Source: Hirundichthys speculiger (taxonomy: Eukaryota > Chordata > Actinopteri > Beloniformes > Exocoetidae). Taken from it: DNA of 64,000 nt. This document shows positions 35,301 through 43,454 of this stretch, in pieces. The notes under the pieces were generated by a model. That model had not been told where the DNA came from. It worked only from the letters and a program-made list of their open reading frames with translations, and made no database searches. Where the stretch lies: positions 1 to 64,000 of the forward strand of contig JAGFBZ010000708.1 in assembly GCA_018398805.1 (NCBI GenBank). The letters run 5' to 3'. Made by a program: the position numbers and the translations under genes. The first letter of the stretch is position 1, and every line of letters starts with the position of its first letter.

Positions 35301-38300
35301 AAAAACAGGTTCATCAATAAAGTTGAGATCAATGTTTTACAGCTGATCTTTTTTATTTGTAGGCTCAGAATTCTTCAAAGAGAGCCAGAACATTTCTACC
35401 CATTTCCTCAGATTAAATGTTAGTCAATGTTTCATGAAAATGTTGATGAATTAAATCATTTTTAGCCATCAGTGGAGGATTATAACTGGATCAATGGAGA
35501 AAAACTACAACATTTCCAGTGAACTGACCTCAGAGTCTCCAGTCCACAGTTTGGACTCTCCAGTCCAGAACACAGCTGCTTCACTCCTGAATCCTCCAGG
35601 TCCTGGTTCAGACTCAGGTCCAGATGTGTCAGATGGGAGGGGTTGGACTTCAGAGCTGAGGCCACAACTTCACAGTAAGTGTCTGAGAGATCACAGTTAA
35701 CAAATCTGTAATGAGAAAAAATATGAGGTAATAAAACAGATGATCTGAGTTCTAAACACAGACTGAACACATCTGATGACAAAACAGAAAGATGTCATCA
35801 TCTGATGAACATCTGATCTTCACATCTGTGCTTCAGATCATCTCATCCTGCTGTTTTTGACATGACACCATGAATGTGTTCAGTGTGTCTCAGAGCTGCA
35901 GACTTTGTTTTCATCTGCAGATGAAGGAGGGAACATGGCGGTCCATTCAGGTTCATGAATGTCTACGGTCTGTCAGCGTCATCTGATCCCACAGTCACAA
36001 TGAAAACCTCTTCTTTAGAAAAAACACATTTACTCAGAGATTTTTCATTTGACTCTGAACATCTGGAATGAAAGTGTCTAAGTGTGGAGTTGAAGTTTTC
36101 TCCAGTATCCAGCTCAAAGATCTTCAAGGTTCTAAATGGATTTCATGTTTTTATGGCTCCTGTCTTTGTTCTTGTTGGATCTTGTGTTCATGGTTCTGTT
36201 TCAGCATTCATGACAGCATTAAAATAACTTGCATTAATAGTAGGGATGCACCGAAATGAAAATTCTTGGCCGAAACCGAAAACCGAAAATGAAGAAACCA
36301 AGGCCGAAAACCGAAACACCGAAATAAATTATTATGCCAATTATTAGTACCGTTGCATTCATGGCAATGACTGTGAACTAACCTCACTAAAATCAAGGCA
36401 TTACCATTGCATAAATTAATATTAATGCTACAAAGAATAAATTAATTGCAAAATTATGAAAATATTTATTAGCACTGACATTACACAATGCACAATATAA
36501 AACAAAATTCAAAATAAAATGTTTAACTTGACCCCACTCAGGTGTACATTAAATAATAATACAGGCCTATAACTGACTGGCCTGCTGAAAGATTGTAAAA
36601 ATGTTCTCTCATAAAAACACAGTGCATTTAAGTCAAGTGCATTTAAAAAAAATTCTCTGTAGGACTACAACAAAAATATCTGCAGCTATAAGCTCATGGA
36701 CGTGGGCTGCAACAACATTAAACAGCTCAGGTAAACTCACGTCTGAGAAATGTCGTCTGCTCGGTATGGAATAACGGGGCTCAATCATGGGCGGAGTTTG
36801 CGGGGGGGGCAGGGGGAGCATTGCCCCCCCTGGTGGCTGAAATATGTAATTGCATTGTCAACGAACTGGCAAAAATAAATAAATGTTTTTGACCGTAATG
36901 TTTTTTTTAAGTCCAAAATAAACTGCAGTATATTGTGACAGTTAAATGAATCATGTTATATTTTGTTTCTTAATACATTTAACATCATTAACATTAACAT
37001 TTATAACATCTACTGTGTACTGTATCCTGTTGCAACTACTGGTTTTGAACATCATCTAATCTTGGACTTGATGGTTTCGTGGTGAGCGTATCTTGTGTGC
37101 CATCATGTGCGCGCGAGTTTGCACATATGTGTGCATGCGCGCCGGTTCGCGTGCATGCGCGCCGGTTCGCGTGAGTGCGGCCGTTTGTTGAAAGTGCCTA
37201 ACAGTTTTGCCCCCCCCCCCCCCGACGCAAAAGTCAAACTACGCCTATGGGCTCAATGTGCTCGATCAGCCTACGAAATCCCACATCCTCTACAACAGAG
37301 AACGGCTGATCATCTAAGGCAATGAATTCCATTATTTTTTGTGTAATGCCCTTTGCCTTGGCACCATCACTGGAAAACTTTCTTGCCTTTTCAAATACGT
37401 CCGCCACAGACGGAGTGGACGCGCTCGGAGGGATTTTCCTTTTCTGTGCCGCCGCCTTCTCATATTCAGAATGGCGATGGGGATGTTTGGATTTCAGGTG
37501 ATAAATCAAACCCGACGTGGAGAAACTCGTTGCAGATTCACCCCCTCTTGAAATTTCAGCGTTACATGTTTTACAAATCGCTATCCGTGGGTCTTGAAAT
37601 ACGTCCACACCACAGACATGTTGGCCCCAGACAAGCGCGTGCTGGCCGCGGTTTTTGTTCGTCATCACAACATCCTGTTTCGGCCGTGTTGTTTCGGTGA
37701 TAAAAGTCTTTCGGCCGAAAACCGAAAATGCACTTTTGGGCCATTTTCGGCCGAAAATTTTCGGTGGCCGAATTTTCGGTGCATCCCTAATTAATAGTTG
37801 GCAGGAACTCAATGAACTACCGTATTGGCCCGAATATCGGACGACTCTGATTATAGACGACCCCTATTTTTCAAATATCATTTTGGGGAAATTAAAATAT
37901 GATGAAGGCAATAAGGTTATTCATAAAACATTTTTTTTATTGTACAATTACTATAGAAAAAACTCCCACAGAGATAACATTCTGCTGTATTGTTAAACAT
38001 TTTAATGATCTTATCTTTTTTAGGAAGTGTGGTACCATACTTGCGTGTCAGATTATTTAAGATCAAGGTATGGTATTATTTAATAAACTGTGTTCTCTTC
38101 ACATCTGAGAATTTGACTCTGAATAAGCTACAACCATGTAGTTCAATAACTACATAACTATTGAAGTCGAATTTTGGTCAAGAACAACATAAATAATTCA
38201 GTGTGTAAAACACTAATTCTGGACTCCAACAACTTTCAAAGCCCTTTGCTCCAGTGGGCTGCGTGGTTCCTCCATTCTCACTGGTTACCCAGGTGCAGCT

Positions 38301-38938
38301 CCATCTAGTGGCGCAGATGTGTAATTACAATAGAAAAGTCTAGTCCAGTGGTTCTCAACTGGTCTGGCTTCAGGACCCACCATCACCCTTAATGACAAAC
38401 CGTGACCCGGGAAAATTTCCAACTTCTCAAATATATTGAATGAAAAGATCGTGCAGTTTGAATCGGAGATAGTAGAATAGAAGATCACATAATGCCAACA
38501 CAAAAAAAATAAGTTTATTGGTGAACCAAAACAGCAAAAACCAAAATGACTTCAAGTGGGAAATATTCCCTTTGATGCTCAATTAGCTGAATTTTAATTA
38601 AATCCAAAACACTTCACTTCAGTAACTTCAGCCTTTTTTAACAGACTCAACATGCACAAACATGAAATACAAAAGTGCAACCACTGAGCAGTAGTTTCAA
38701 AAAGAACTCAAATAAGTAATTTTTTTTAGTTTTAGCTGAATAACCACTCACTGACCTTTGTCTTCAAGATAAGAAAATCCATATCTCATATATTCTTCAT
38801 TGTATCTGTGTTTCACCTGCTCAACATAGGTAAACAAACTTTGCAGGTCTTTTTCTATGGTGTGAACTGGCGGGTGTAAACTCTCATTACAGGGCATTAG
38901 AGGGCACGCCATCTACTGTTAGGAGTATGATTGACACG

Positions 38939-38974
<36 letters not shown>

Positions 38975-41900
38975 CATTTCTTTCCTCAGGCAAAGGCCCA
39001 TGACCTACTGAAAACAGGTCTGTGACCCACTTTTGGGTCGCAACCCACCAGTTGAGAACCACTGGTCTAGTCCTCGATTATAGGACGAACCCAATTTTTG
39101 AGAATGTGACTTCTAGAATAAAATATCATCCTTTATTCGGGCCAATACGGTAAATCAAGGATTTGAAATGGGAACCTCTGGTTGAGTTGACTTGAGGAGA
39201 ATAAAACAAACACATTTGACTTCTAAAGTTTTCATGTTGAAGATCAAAACAATCAGAAGTGTGAACATTTAAAGAAGTAAACTGCTAATCTGCACTAACT
39301 GATGGAGTTAATGACCACATCTGGACTCACCGAGCCTTTCTGCAGTTCCTCACAGCTGGGATCAGTCTACGTCGTCCTCCTTCTGTTGTGTTGTACTTCT
39401 TCAGGTCCAACTCATCCAGAACCTCCTCTGACATCTGCAGCATGTAGGCCAGAGCTGAACAGTGGATCTCAGAGAGTTTCTTCTCTGATCTGTTCTCTGA
39501 CTTCAGGAACTCTTGGATCTCCTGATGAACTGAGAGGTCCTTCATCTCCATCAGACAGTGGAAGATGTTGATGCTTCTGTCAGGAGAGATTTTACCAGTG
39601 TTCATCTTCTTCAGGTTGTTGATGGTTTTCTGGATGATTTCTGGACTGGTCTTCCTCTGATCCAGCAGACCTCCTAAGAACGTCTGGTTGGACTTCACAG
39701 AAAGACCATGAAGGAAGCGAACAAACAAGTCCAGGTGGCCATTTTTATTCTTCAGGGATTTCCTCATGACTCCCTTCAGGAAATCATCCAGAGATGAGTA
39801 ACTGTAGTTTTCTCCCAGGAAGTTCTTCACCACATCAGCGTCTCCGTTGGTGTAACAGTGGATCATGTAGACTGCAGCCAGAAACTCCTGGATGCTCAGA
39901 TGAACAAAGCAGTAGACTGGTTTCTGGAAGATCACACACTCTCTTCTGAAGATCGTTGTACAGACTCCTGAGTACACCGAGGCCTCCGTGACATCAAGAC
40001 CACACTGCTCCAGGTCTTCTTGGTAGAACATGATGTTTCCTTTCTCCAGATGTTCAAACGCCAGCCTCCCCAGCTTCAGAAGAACTTCCCTGTCAGCCTC
40101 CATCAGCTCCTGTGGACTGGTCTCATGTCCCTCATGGTACTTGTTCTTCTTCCTCTTCGTCTGAACCAGCAGGAAGTGTGAGAACATGTCAGTCAGGGTC
40201 TTTGGCAGCTCTCCTCTCTGCTCTGTAGTCAACATGTGCTCCAGAACTGTAGCAGTGATCCAGCAGAAGACTGGGAGTCTACACATGATGTGGAGGCTCC
40301 TGGATGTCTTCATGTGGGAGATGATTCTGCTGGACAGCTCTTTATCTGTGAATCTCCTCCTGAAATACTCCTCCTTCTGGGCGTCATTGAAGCCTCGTAC
40401 TTCTGTTACTCTGTCAACACATGTTGGAGGGATCTGATTGGCTGCTGCAGGTCTGGAAGTGATCCAGATGAGAGCTGAGGGAAGCAGGTTCCCCTGGATG
40501 AGGTTTGTCAGCAGCACGTTGAGAGATGAGCTCTGTGTGACATCAGACACGGACCCGACTGTTGTTGAAATCCAGTGAACGTCTGCTTTCATCCAGGCCG
40601 TCAAAGATAAACAACAACAGTTTCCAGACAGCCAGCTGCTCTGCTGAGACCTTCTGGAATGTTGGATGGAAAACCTGGAGCAGCCTGAGAAGACTGTACT
40701 GCTCATCTCTGATCAAGTTCAGCTCCCTGAACGACAGCAGAACCACCACACTGACATCTTGGTTCTCCAAGCCCTCTGCCCAGTCCAGAGTGAACTTCTG
40801 CACTGAGAAGGTTTTTCCAACACCAGCGACGCCGTTGGTCAGAACCACTCTGATGGATCCACATTGGTCAGGTAAGGCTTTGAAGATGTCCTGGCACCTG
40901 ATTGGAGTGTCATGGAGGGTCTCCTTCTTGGAAGCTGTCTCCAGCTGCCTCACCTCATGTTGGGTATCAACCTCTTCACTCTGTCCCTCTGTGATGTAGA
41001 GCTCAGTGTAGATCCTGTTGAGGAGGGTTCTACTTCCTGGTCCATCAGTTCCTTCAGTCACATGTTCACATCTCCTCCCCAGACTGATCTTATGTTCATC
41101 TAGAAGCTCCTGCAGACCAACATCTGCTGAAAGAGCAGAAACACCATGAAAGTCAAGAAACAGAAAAGTGTTTCATGTCATTTCAGAGCAGTTTTCAGAA
41201 ATGAGTCTATCAGCAGACAGATGTTCAGTCTGACCTGGTCCAGTTCTGCTCTGACTGGCTGTCTGCAGTCCAGCGCTGGTTCTGAATCTTTCTCCACACT
41301 GGGGACAGGAGGAGTGTCCTGATGGAGCAGACTGGTCCCAGTCTGAGCTCATGCAGCGTCTGCAGAACCAGTGTCCGCAGCTGGTAGAGACTGGATCCTT
41401 CAGGACGTCCTGACACAGAGCACAGCAGGACGGCTGCTCCTCCACACTAACTCCACTCCTCTTCCTCCCTCTGTGGAGACATTTCTTCATCACTACAATC
41501 ATTTTCTGACTGCTGGAGAAAAATCTCCAGATGAGTCAAAAAGAGTCCAGAAAAGGGCTGTAGCGATACACGATATTCTTCTCACGATACGATATATATC
41601 GATATTCATCTTACAATACATTTCCATCATTTTCTGGAAGATTTTAAAGGGACAAAGTGATTTTGGTGACATCTTGTGAGTGTTCCAATGACTTTGTTTG
41701 AATTAACTGAACTGAAAGCATCAATTACACATTATATGGCTGACAGGCAGCTTGCAAATGCTGGACAAAATGAATAAAAGACGTGTTGAGAAAAATAGTT
41801 TCATTTATTTAAACAGTGCAAATTGTTGCTTGCAAGCTTTTAAAGGTGGGACACGGGGGTTTTTGGAAGAAGCTTAGAATATCGATACCCACGGCTGAAA

Positions 41901-43132
41901 AATCGATACTCTCTGGGAGATAAAAAAAATTGATATATATCGCAGAATTGATAAAATCGCTCAGCTCTAGTCCAGAAGCTCAGATGGTCTCAGAGATCAG
42001 GAAAAGTGTGGCTGCTTTTCTGTTTGAATTCAGCATCCAGGCTGGAATCAATCTGATGATTCCTTCTAGAAACATTCAACTATTCTTTAACAATCAAAAA
42101 TCATCAGTTAGTGTGTTGATGAAGGATTGAGCAACAGGAAGTGTTGATGAGTTAAAGAGACAAAATCTAATGTCATCTGTCAAAGTCATTTAAGATGAGT
42201 CATATAATCAGTTAACAACAGTTCTCTTACTTTGTGTCTGAGGGTCCAGGTTCATTACTGAAGACTAGAGGAAGATCTTTGGAGCAGTCACTCTTCACAG
42301 ACAGACAGATGGATCCTGGAGACTCTGGTCTCTGACGGTGGTTCAAACCTCTAAACAACACAAACATGATCTTGTTTATTCCACATCAGATACTGATAAT
42401 ATTGATGATGACCACTGAAGAAGATCTAAACAGTCAAACTGCAGCTGCAGATAACTAGAAGGTTTGGAGACAGAGCAGTTCTCTTACTTTGTGTCTGAGG
42501 GTCCAGGTTCATTACTGAAGACTAGAGGAAGATCTTTGGAGCAGTCACTCTTCACAGACAGACAGATGGATCCTGGAGACTCTGGTCTCTGACGGTGGTT
42601 CAAACCTCTAAACAACACAAACATGTTCTTGTTTATTCCACATCAGATACTGATAATATTGATGATGACCACTGAAGAAGATCTAAACAGTCAAACTGCA
42701 GCTGCAGATAACTAGAAGGTTTGGAGACAGAGCAGTTCTCTTACTTTGTGTCTGAGGGTCCAGGTTCATCACTGAAGACTAGAGGAAGATCTTTGGAGCA
42801 GTCACTCTTCACAGACAGACAGATGGATCCTGGAGACTCTGGTCTCTGACGGTGGTTCAAACCTCTAAACAACACAAACATGATCTTGTTTATTCCACAT
42901 CAAACACTGATAATATTGATGATGACCACTGAAGAAGATCTAAACAGTCAAACTGCAGCAGCAGATAACTAGAAGGTTTGGAGACAGAGCAGTTCTCTTA
43001 CTTTGTGTCTGAGGGTCCAGGTTCATTTCTGAAGACTAGAGGAAGATCTTTGGAGCAGTCACTCTTCATAGACAGACAGGTGGATCCTGGAGACTTTAGT
43101 CTGTCCTCCTCTTCCTCCACACAACCATCCAT
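20207..43132 (-). CDS. Fish NLR receptor gene: N-terminal repeats, RING, FISNA-NACHT, LRRs
   Basis: This is an NLRC3-like member of the large fish NLR family, presumed cytosolic innate sensors. Exons (minus strand): 43132-43002, 42864-42745, 42607-42488, 42350-42231, about 41509-41235 (RING), about 41126-39331 (FISNA-NACHT) and LRR exons 35705-35529, 28192-28019, 25960-25787, 24341-24168 and 20380-20207. The start is [16 protein letters not shown]. Splice phase matches across the chain from the first exon through the LRR exons. The one break is a frameshift near 40565 in the NACHT exon. The gene is stretched by transposons in its introns. Possible alternatives are that some LRR exons belong to decayed paralogues, or that the final exon reads on to a stop at 20146. 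No B30.2 exon was found in the window. Confidence 0.85.
20381..21030. other. NLR intron, duplicated at its edge
   Basis: The first 180 bases (GAATAAAGAATAAAAGCAGT onward) match the sequence upstream of LRR exons 3 and 4. The rest shows no recognised feature. Confidence 0.5.
21030..22200 (-). mobile_element. Retroposon-like unit with a small membrane-protein ORF
   Basis: On the minus strand an ATG at 22171 opens [20 protein letters not shown]. It runs to a stop after about 45 codons, while a second frame (22146-21739, 135 aa) carries [20 protein letters not shown], a likely membrane segment ([20 protein letters not shown]), a basic stop-transfer MYRKIRR, then a coiled-coil-like tail ([20 protein letters not shown]). 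The two frames probably form one ORF broken by an indel near 22090. About 700 bp downstream the sequence ends in ACAATGAAAT/ATAAAGCTATTCATATTCAT when read in reverse, resembling LINE/SINE 3' ends. I do not recognise the protein with certainty; a dispersed fish retroposon family is the likeliest reading. Confidence 0.45.
22692..23099 (+). CDS. Unrecognised ORF, possibly transposon-derived
   Basis: 135 codons, of which the later part looks coding: [20 protein letters not shown], then [20 protein letters not shown] and [13 protein letters not shown]. The pattern of one long leucine-rich helix followed by a [14 protein letters not shown] block resembles the N-terminal part of transposon-derived proteins in fish, but I cannot name the family. 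It lies in an intron of the NLR gene on the opposite strand and has no visible partner domain downstream, so it is probably a remnant. Confidence 0.3.
   Translation: MFSNKYLWNISSSQEQKSQDNEGFQRWDCKNATAVSLNCSFGDSCWTDSNEPLDDAELEDGPLIPEGDVTKVIEQKLWLVFLKLEKCFHVPASAVDELFSELNGLVASVLVPVDDNIPADSVSVTFRLITDSSKS
23308..23433. repeat. 63-bp tandem duplication, two copies
   Basis: CACCTGGATCACACCAGCTC begins copy 1 at 23308; copy 2 begins at 23371 with one A/G difference in this segment (CACCTGGATCGCACC). The period is 63 bp, so an overlapping plus-strand frame stays open, but no known protein is seen. Confidence 0.9.
23434..24167. other. NLR intron, no gene recognised
   Basis: Holds a small repeat of CGGGCCTGCCC at about 23738 and 23759. 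The last about 130 bases before LRR exon 4 match the same position next to LRR exons 2 and 3. Confidence 0.4.
24168..24341 (-). CDS. NLR LRR exon 4
   Basis: 58 codons including [20 protein letters not shown] and [20 protein letters not shown]. Acceptor and donor are intact. Confidence 0.9.
24888..25685. mobile_element. hAT-type non-autonomous element carrying an RT fragment
   Basis: Ends are TAGGGATG and CATCCCTA, flanked by ATGTGGAT (24880-24887) and GTGTGGAT (25686-25693), an 8-bp target duplication with one mismatch. Subterminal GACTAGTCGACTAGTC-like motifs occur near the left end, and GACTAAT motifs recur near the right. Inside lies a non-LTR reverse transcriptase piece. No hAT transposase was found. 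Confidence 0.75.
24970..25517 (+). mobile_element. Non-LTR reverse transcriptase fragment nested in a hAT element
   Basis: RT blocks [20 protein letters not shown], then [20 protein letters not shown] with the catalytic FADD, then [10 protein letters not shown] in another frame and [19 protein letters not shown], then [20 protein letters not shown]. At least one frame break sits near 25262. Only palm and thumb segments are present. Confidence 0.8.
25787..25960 (-). CDS. NLR LRR exon 3
   Basis: 58 codons including [20 protein letters not shown] and [20 protein letters not shown]. Nearly the same as LRR exon 4, with matching introns on both sides. Confidence 0.9.
26411..26806. repeat. 11-bp minisatellite
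   Basis: About 36 copies of CAGGTTCAGAC with variants CAGGTTCAGAT, CAGGTTCTGAC and CAGGTTCAGCT, in an intron between NLR LRR exons 2 and 3. Confidence 0.93.
26807..28018. other. NLR intron, no recognised gene
   Basis: No transposon ends or coding blocks were found. The last about 120 bases duplicate the sequence next to LRR exons 3 and 4. Confidence 0.45.
28019..28192 (-). CDS. NLR LRR exon 2
   Basis: 58 codons starting [20 protein letters not shown] and continuing [20 protein letters not shown]. Flanking intron sequence is shared with LRR exons 3 and 4. Confidence 0.9.
28659..28910 (-). pseudogene. hAT transposase C-terminal dimerisation domain
   Basis: [20 protein letters not shown], then [20 protein letters not shown] and [16 protein letters not shown]: the hAT C-terminal signature, ending at a stop at 28659. 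Confidence 0.92.
29117..30506 (+). mobile_element. 5'-truncated L1-type insertion with target duplication and A-tail
   Basis: It is flanked by AAAGGTTCCAGACA at 29103-29116 and 30507-30520, and ends in an A-run. The ORF2 C-terminal region at 29148-29984 includes [32 protein letters not shown] and [18 protein letters not shown], a CX2CX8HX4C knuckle. It continues after a frame break at 29996-30280 ([35 protein letters not shown]). The target-primed insertion is inside the hAT element at 28356-35014, so it is younger than that element. Confidence 0.92.
31012..31470 (-). pseudogene. hAT transposase, middle region
   Basis: [20 protein letters not shown], then [20 protein letters not shown] and [18 protein letters not shown], the helical insertion region of hAT transposases. 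It precedes the C-terminal dimerisation part at 28910 in coding order. Confidence 0.8.
32401..32808 (-). pseudogene. BED zinc finger fragment of a hAT transposase
   Basis: Starts [20 protein letters not shown] and has [20 protein letters not shown] then [13 protein letters not shown]. The C2..H spacing and the TGMSALLKH block are BED-like. There is no downstream DDE region. Confidence 0.65.
33036..33854. mobile_element. MITE with long terminal inverted repeats
   Basis: The left end AGGGTGAATTCCAATTCCTC and right end GAGGAATTGGAATTGGCCCT are inverted. Both are followed inward by inverted CCTTAACCCTCAATCTC motifs. It sits inside the second hAT element. No transposase was found; the superfamily is not determined because the target duplication is unclear. 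Confidence 0.75.
33417..33585. repeat. GC-rich long hairpin inside the MITE
   Basis: TACATTATTCAGTCC and GGACTGAATAATGTA close the arms. GTCGCTACACAACAA pairs with TTGTTGTGTAGCGAC and GTAACGTGAAGCCG with CGGCTTCACGTTAC. The loop is dominated by CCGGTCCGCCGACCG-like sequence, in strong contrast with the AT-rich surroundings. Confidence 0.85.
34224..34541 (-). pseudogene. hAT transposase, N-proximal region
   Basis: [20 protein letters not shown] then [18 protein letters not shown] matches the block that follows BED fingers in ZBED/hAT transposases. The reading frame is degraded after EPR. Confidence 0.7.
34558..34761 (-). pseudogene. hAT transposase N-terminus with BED zinc finger
   Basis: From [20 protein letters not shown] through [20 protein letters not shown] to [14 protein letters not shown]: the WEQFGF entry and CKLC pair of a BED finger. 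The expected L..HL..H second half is cut off by a frame break. Confidence 0.75.
35023..35528. other. NLR intron with a G-rich run
   Basis: No gene was seen. At about 35170-35197 three runs of six to seven G occur within 30 bases. Confidence 0.45.
35529..35705 (-). CDS. NLR LRR exon 1
   Basis: 59 codons: [20 protein letters not shown], then [20 protein letters not shown], then [19 protein letters not shown]. It has the LxxLxLxxN leucine-rich repeat pattern of fish NLRs and is three bases longer than the other four copies. Confidence 0.9.
36241..37789 (-). mobile_element. Third hAT element with BED-finger transposase remnant
   Basis: Ends are TAGGGATGCACCGAAA and its reverse complement, flanked by exact ATTAATAG at 36233-36240 and 37790-37797. 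On the minus strand the frame ending at 37234 encodes a BED finger ([36 protein letters not shown]) and then [18 protein letters not shown] sequence followed by [18 protein letters not shown]. The subterminal regions are dense in CCGAAA motifs. A second element interrupts it at 36786-37249. Confidence 0.9.
36786..37249. mobile_element. hAT-type MITE nested in the third hAT element
   Basis: The left end CATGGGCGGAGTTTG and right end CAAACTACGCCTATG are inverted with two mismatches. The flanks are exact GGCTCAAT at 36778-36785 and 37250-37257. The 464-bp element contains a run of 14 Cs and a repeated GCATGCGCGCCGGTTCGCGTG-like segment (about 37134-37173). It splits the host transposase. Confidence 0.88.
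37820..39150. mobile_element. TA-flanked element (Tc1/mariner-type signature) with inverted ends
   Basis: CCGTATTGGCCCGAATA at the left and TATTCGGGCCAATACGG-type sequence at the right are inverted, with TA on both sides (37818-37819 and 39151-39152). There is no transposase. A hAT MITE is inserted within it at 38346-39064. Confidence 0.7.
38346..39064. mobile_element. hAT MITE with CAGTGGTTCTCAAC ends
   Basis: The ends CAGTGGTTCTCAAC and GTTGAGAACCACTG are perfect inverted repeats. The flanks are exact GTCTAGTC at 38338-38345 and 39065-39072. A T-run of about 30 lies at 38941-38972. It is the same family as the element at 43455-44355. Confidence 0.92.
39331..41126 (-). CDS. NLR FISNA-NACHT exon with one frameshift
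   Basis: [24 protein letters not shown] and [18 protein letters not shown]: Walker A GVAGVGKT at 40833-40810, Walker [12 protein letters not shown] at about 40618-40588, then [51 protein letters not shown] and [15 protein letters not shown]. The winged-helix and NOD2-like helical regions follow, and the exon ends at NCRKA with donor CG|GTGAGT. Frame one ends at a stop at 40543; the rest of the domain continues in another frame from about 40565, so one base (or 3n+1) is out of place just after Walker B. NACHT drives nucleotide-dependent oligomerisation. Uninterrupted, the exon would encode about 598 residues. Confidence 0.92.
41235..41509 (-). CDS. NLR RING-finger exon
   Basis: It encodes a C3HC4 RING: CALC, 11 residues, CGHWFCRRC, then CPQC. 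RING fingers recruit E2 enzymes for ubiquitin transfer, and fish NLRs of some subgroups carry one before FISNA-NACHT. Phase 2 entry ([10 protein letters not shown]) fits the preceding exon. The donor CCAG|GTCAG at 41235 leaves one base, which the next exon completes. Confidence 0.9.
41553..41969. mobile_element. Deletion derivative of the 28356-35014 hAT family
   Basis: It is 417 bp, with a near-match left end (AAGGGCTGTAGCGATACAC) and right end CTCAGCTCTA, flanked by exact GTCCAGAA at 41545-41552 and 41970-41977. The first about 250 and last about 120 bases follow the ends of the large element (TTTAAAGGGACAAAG, TGGCTGACAGGCAGCTTGCA, TATATATCGCAGAAT). Transposase is wholly deleted. Confidence 0.9.
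42231..42864 (-). CDS. Three tandem copies of a 120-nt NLR exon (257-bp period)
   Basis: Exons 42864-42745, 42607-42488 and 42350-42231 each encode 40 residues ([20 protein letters not shown], then [20 protein letters not shown]). They are separated by near-identical introns, giving an exact 257-bp period that also includes the first exon's donor side. As 120 is divisible by 3 and every copy keeps phase 2, any number of copies can be included without shifting the frame. The role of this linker in the family is not known to me. Confidence 0.9.
43002..43132 (-). CDS. NLR first coding exon
   Basis: It opens with [16 protein letters not shown] and continues [18 protein letters not shown], then NEPGPSDTK, the short motif found upstream of the FISNA domain in fish NLRs. 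The donor is AAA|GTAAG. The second half is nearly the same as the three repeated exons that follow. Confidence 0.85.
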
Positions 43133-43454
43133 CTTCTGGACTTCAGTCAGTCTGAGAGCTGAACCAGAACCACTGACTGTGAGATCAGAACCAAAGAATC
43201 AGGACAAACTAGTTTGTTCACGAGTCACTCAGACTGAAACCAGAGGAGGCTGGTAAGTTTTCAAGCTCCTGCTTTTCATTCTCTTTCAGATGACACCACC
43301 ATTGTGGGACTCATTCACACTAAAATGAAACGGTCTCCAGAGCAGAGGTCCAGACCCTGTCCTCCTGGTGCAGAGACAACAAGCTCATCCTCAACACAAA
43401 GACAAACCCAGAAATGTTCATGAAACAACTCAATGGTTTCATAGTTTTCTAGAG

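Noticed and set aside
40186..40999. Plus-strand ORFs opposite the NACHT exon
   Set aside because: Antisense shadows of a well-supported minus-strand coding exon.
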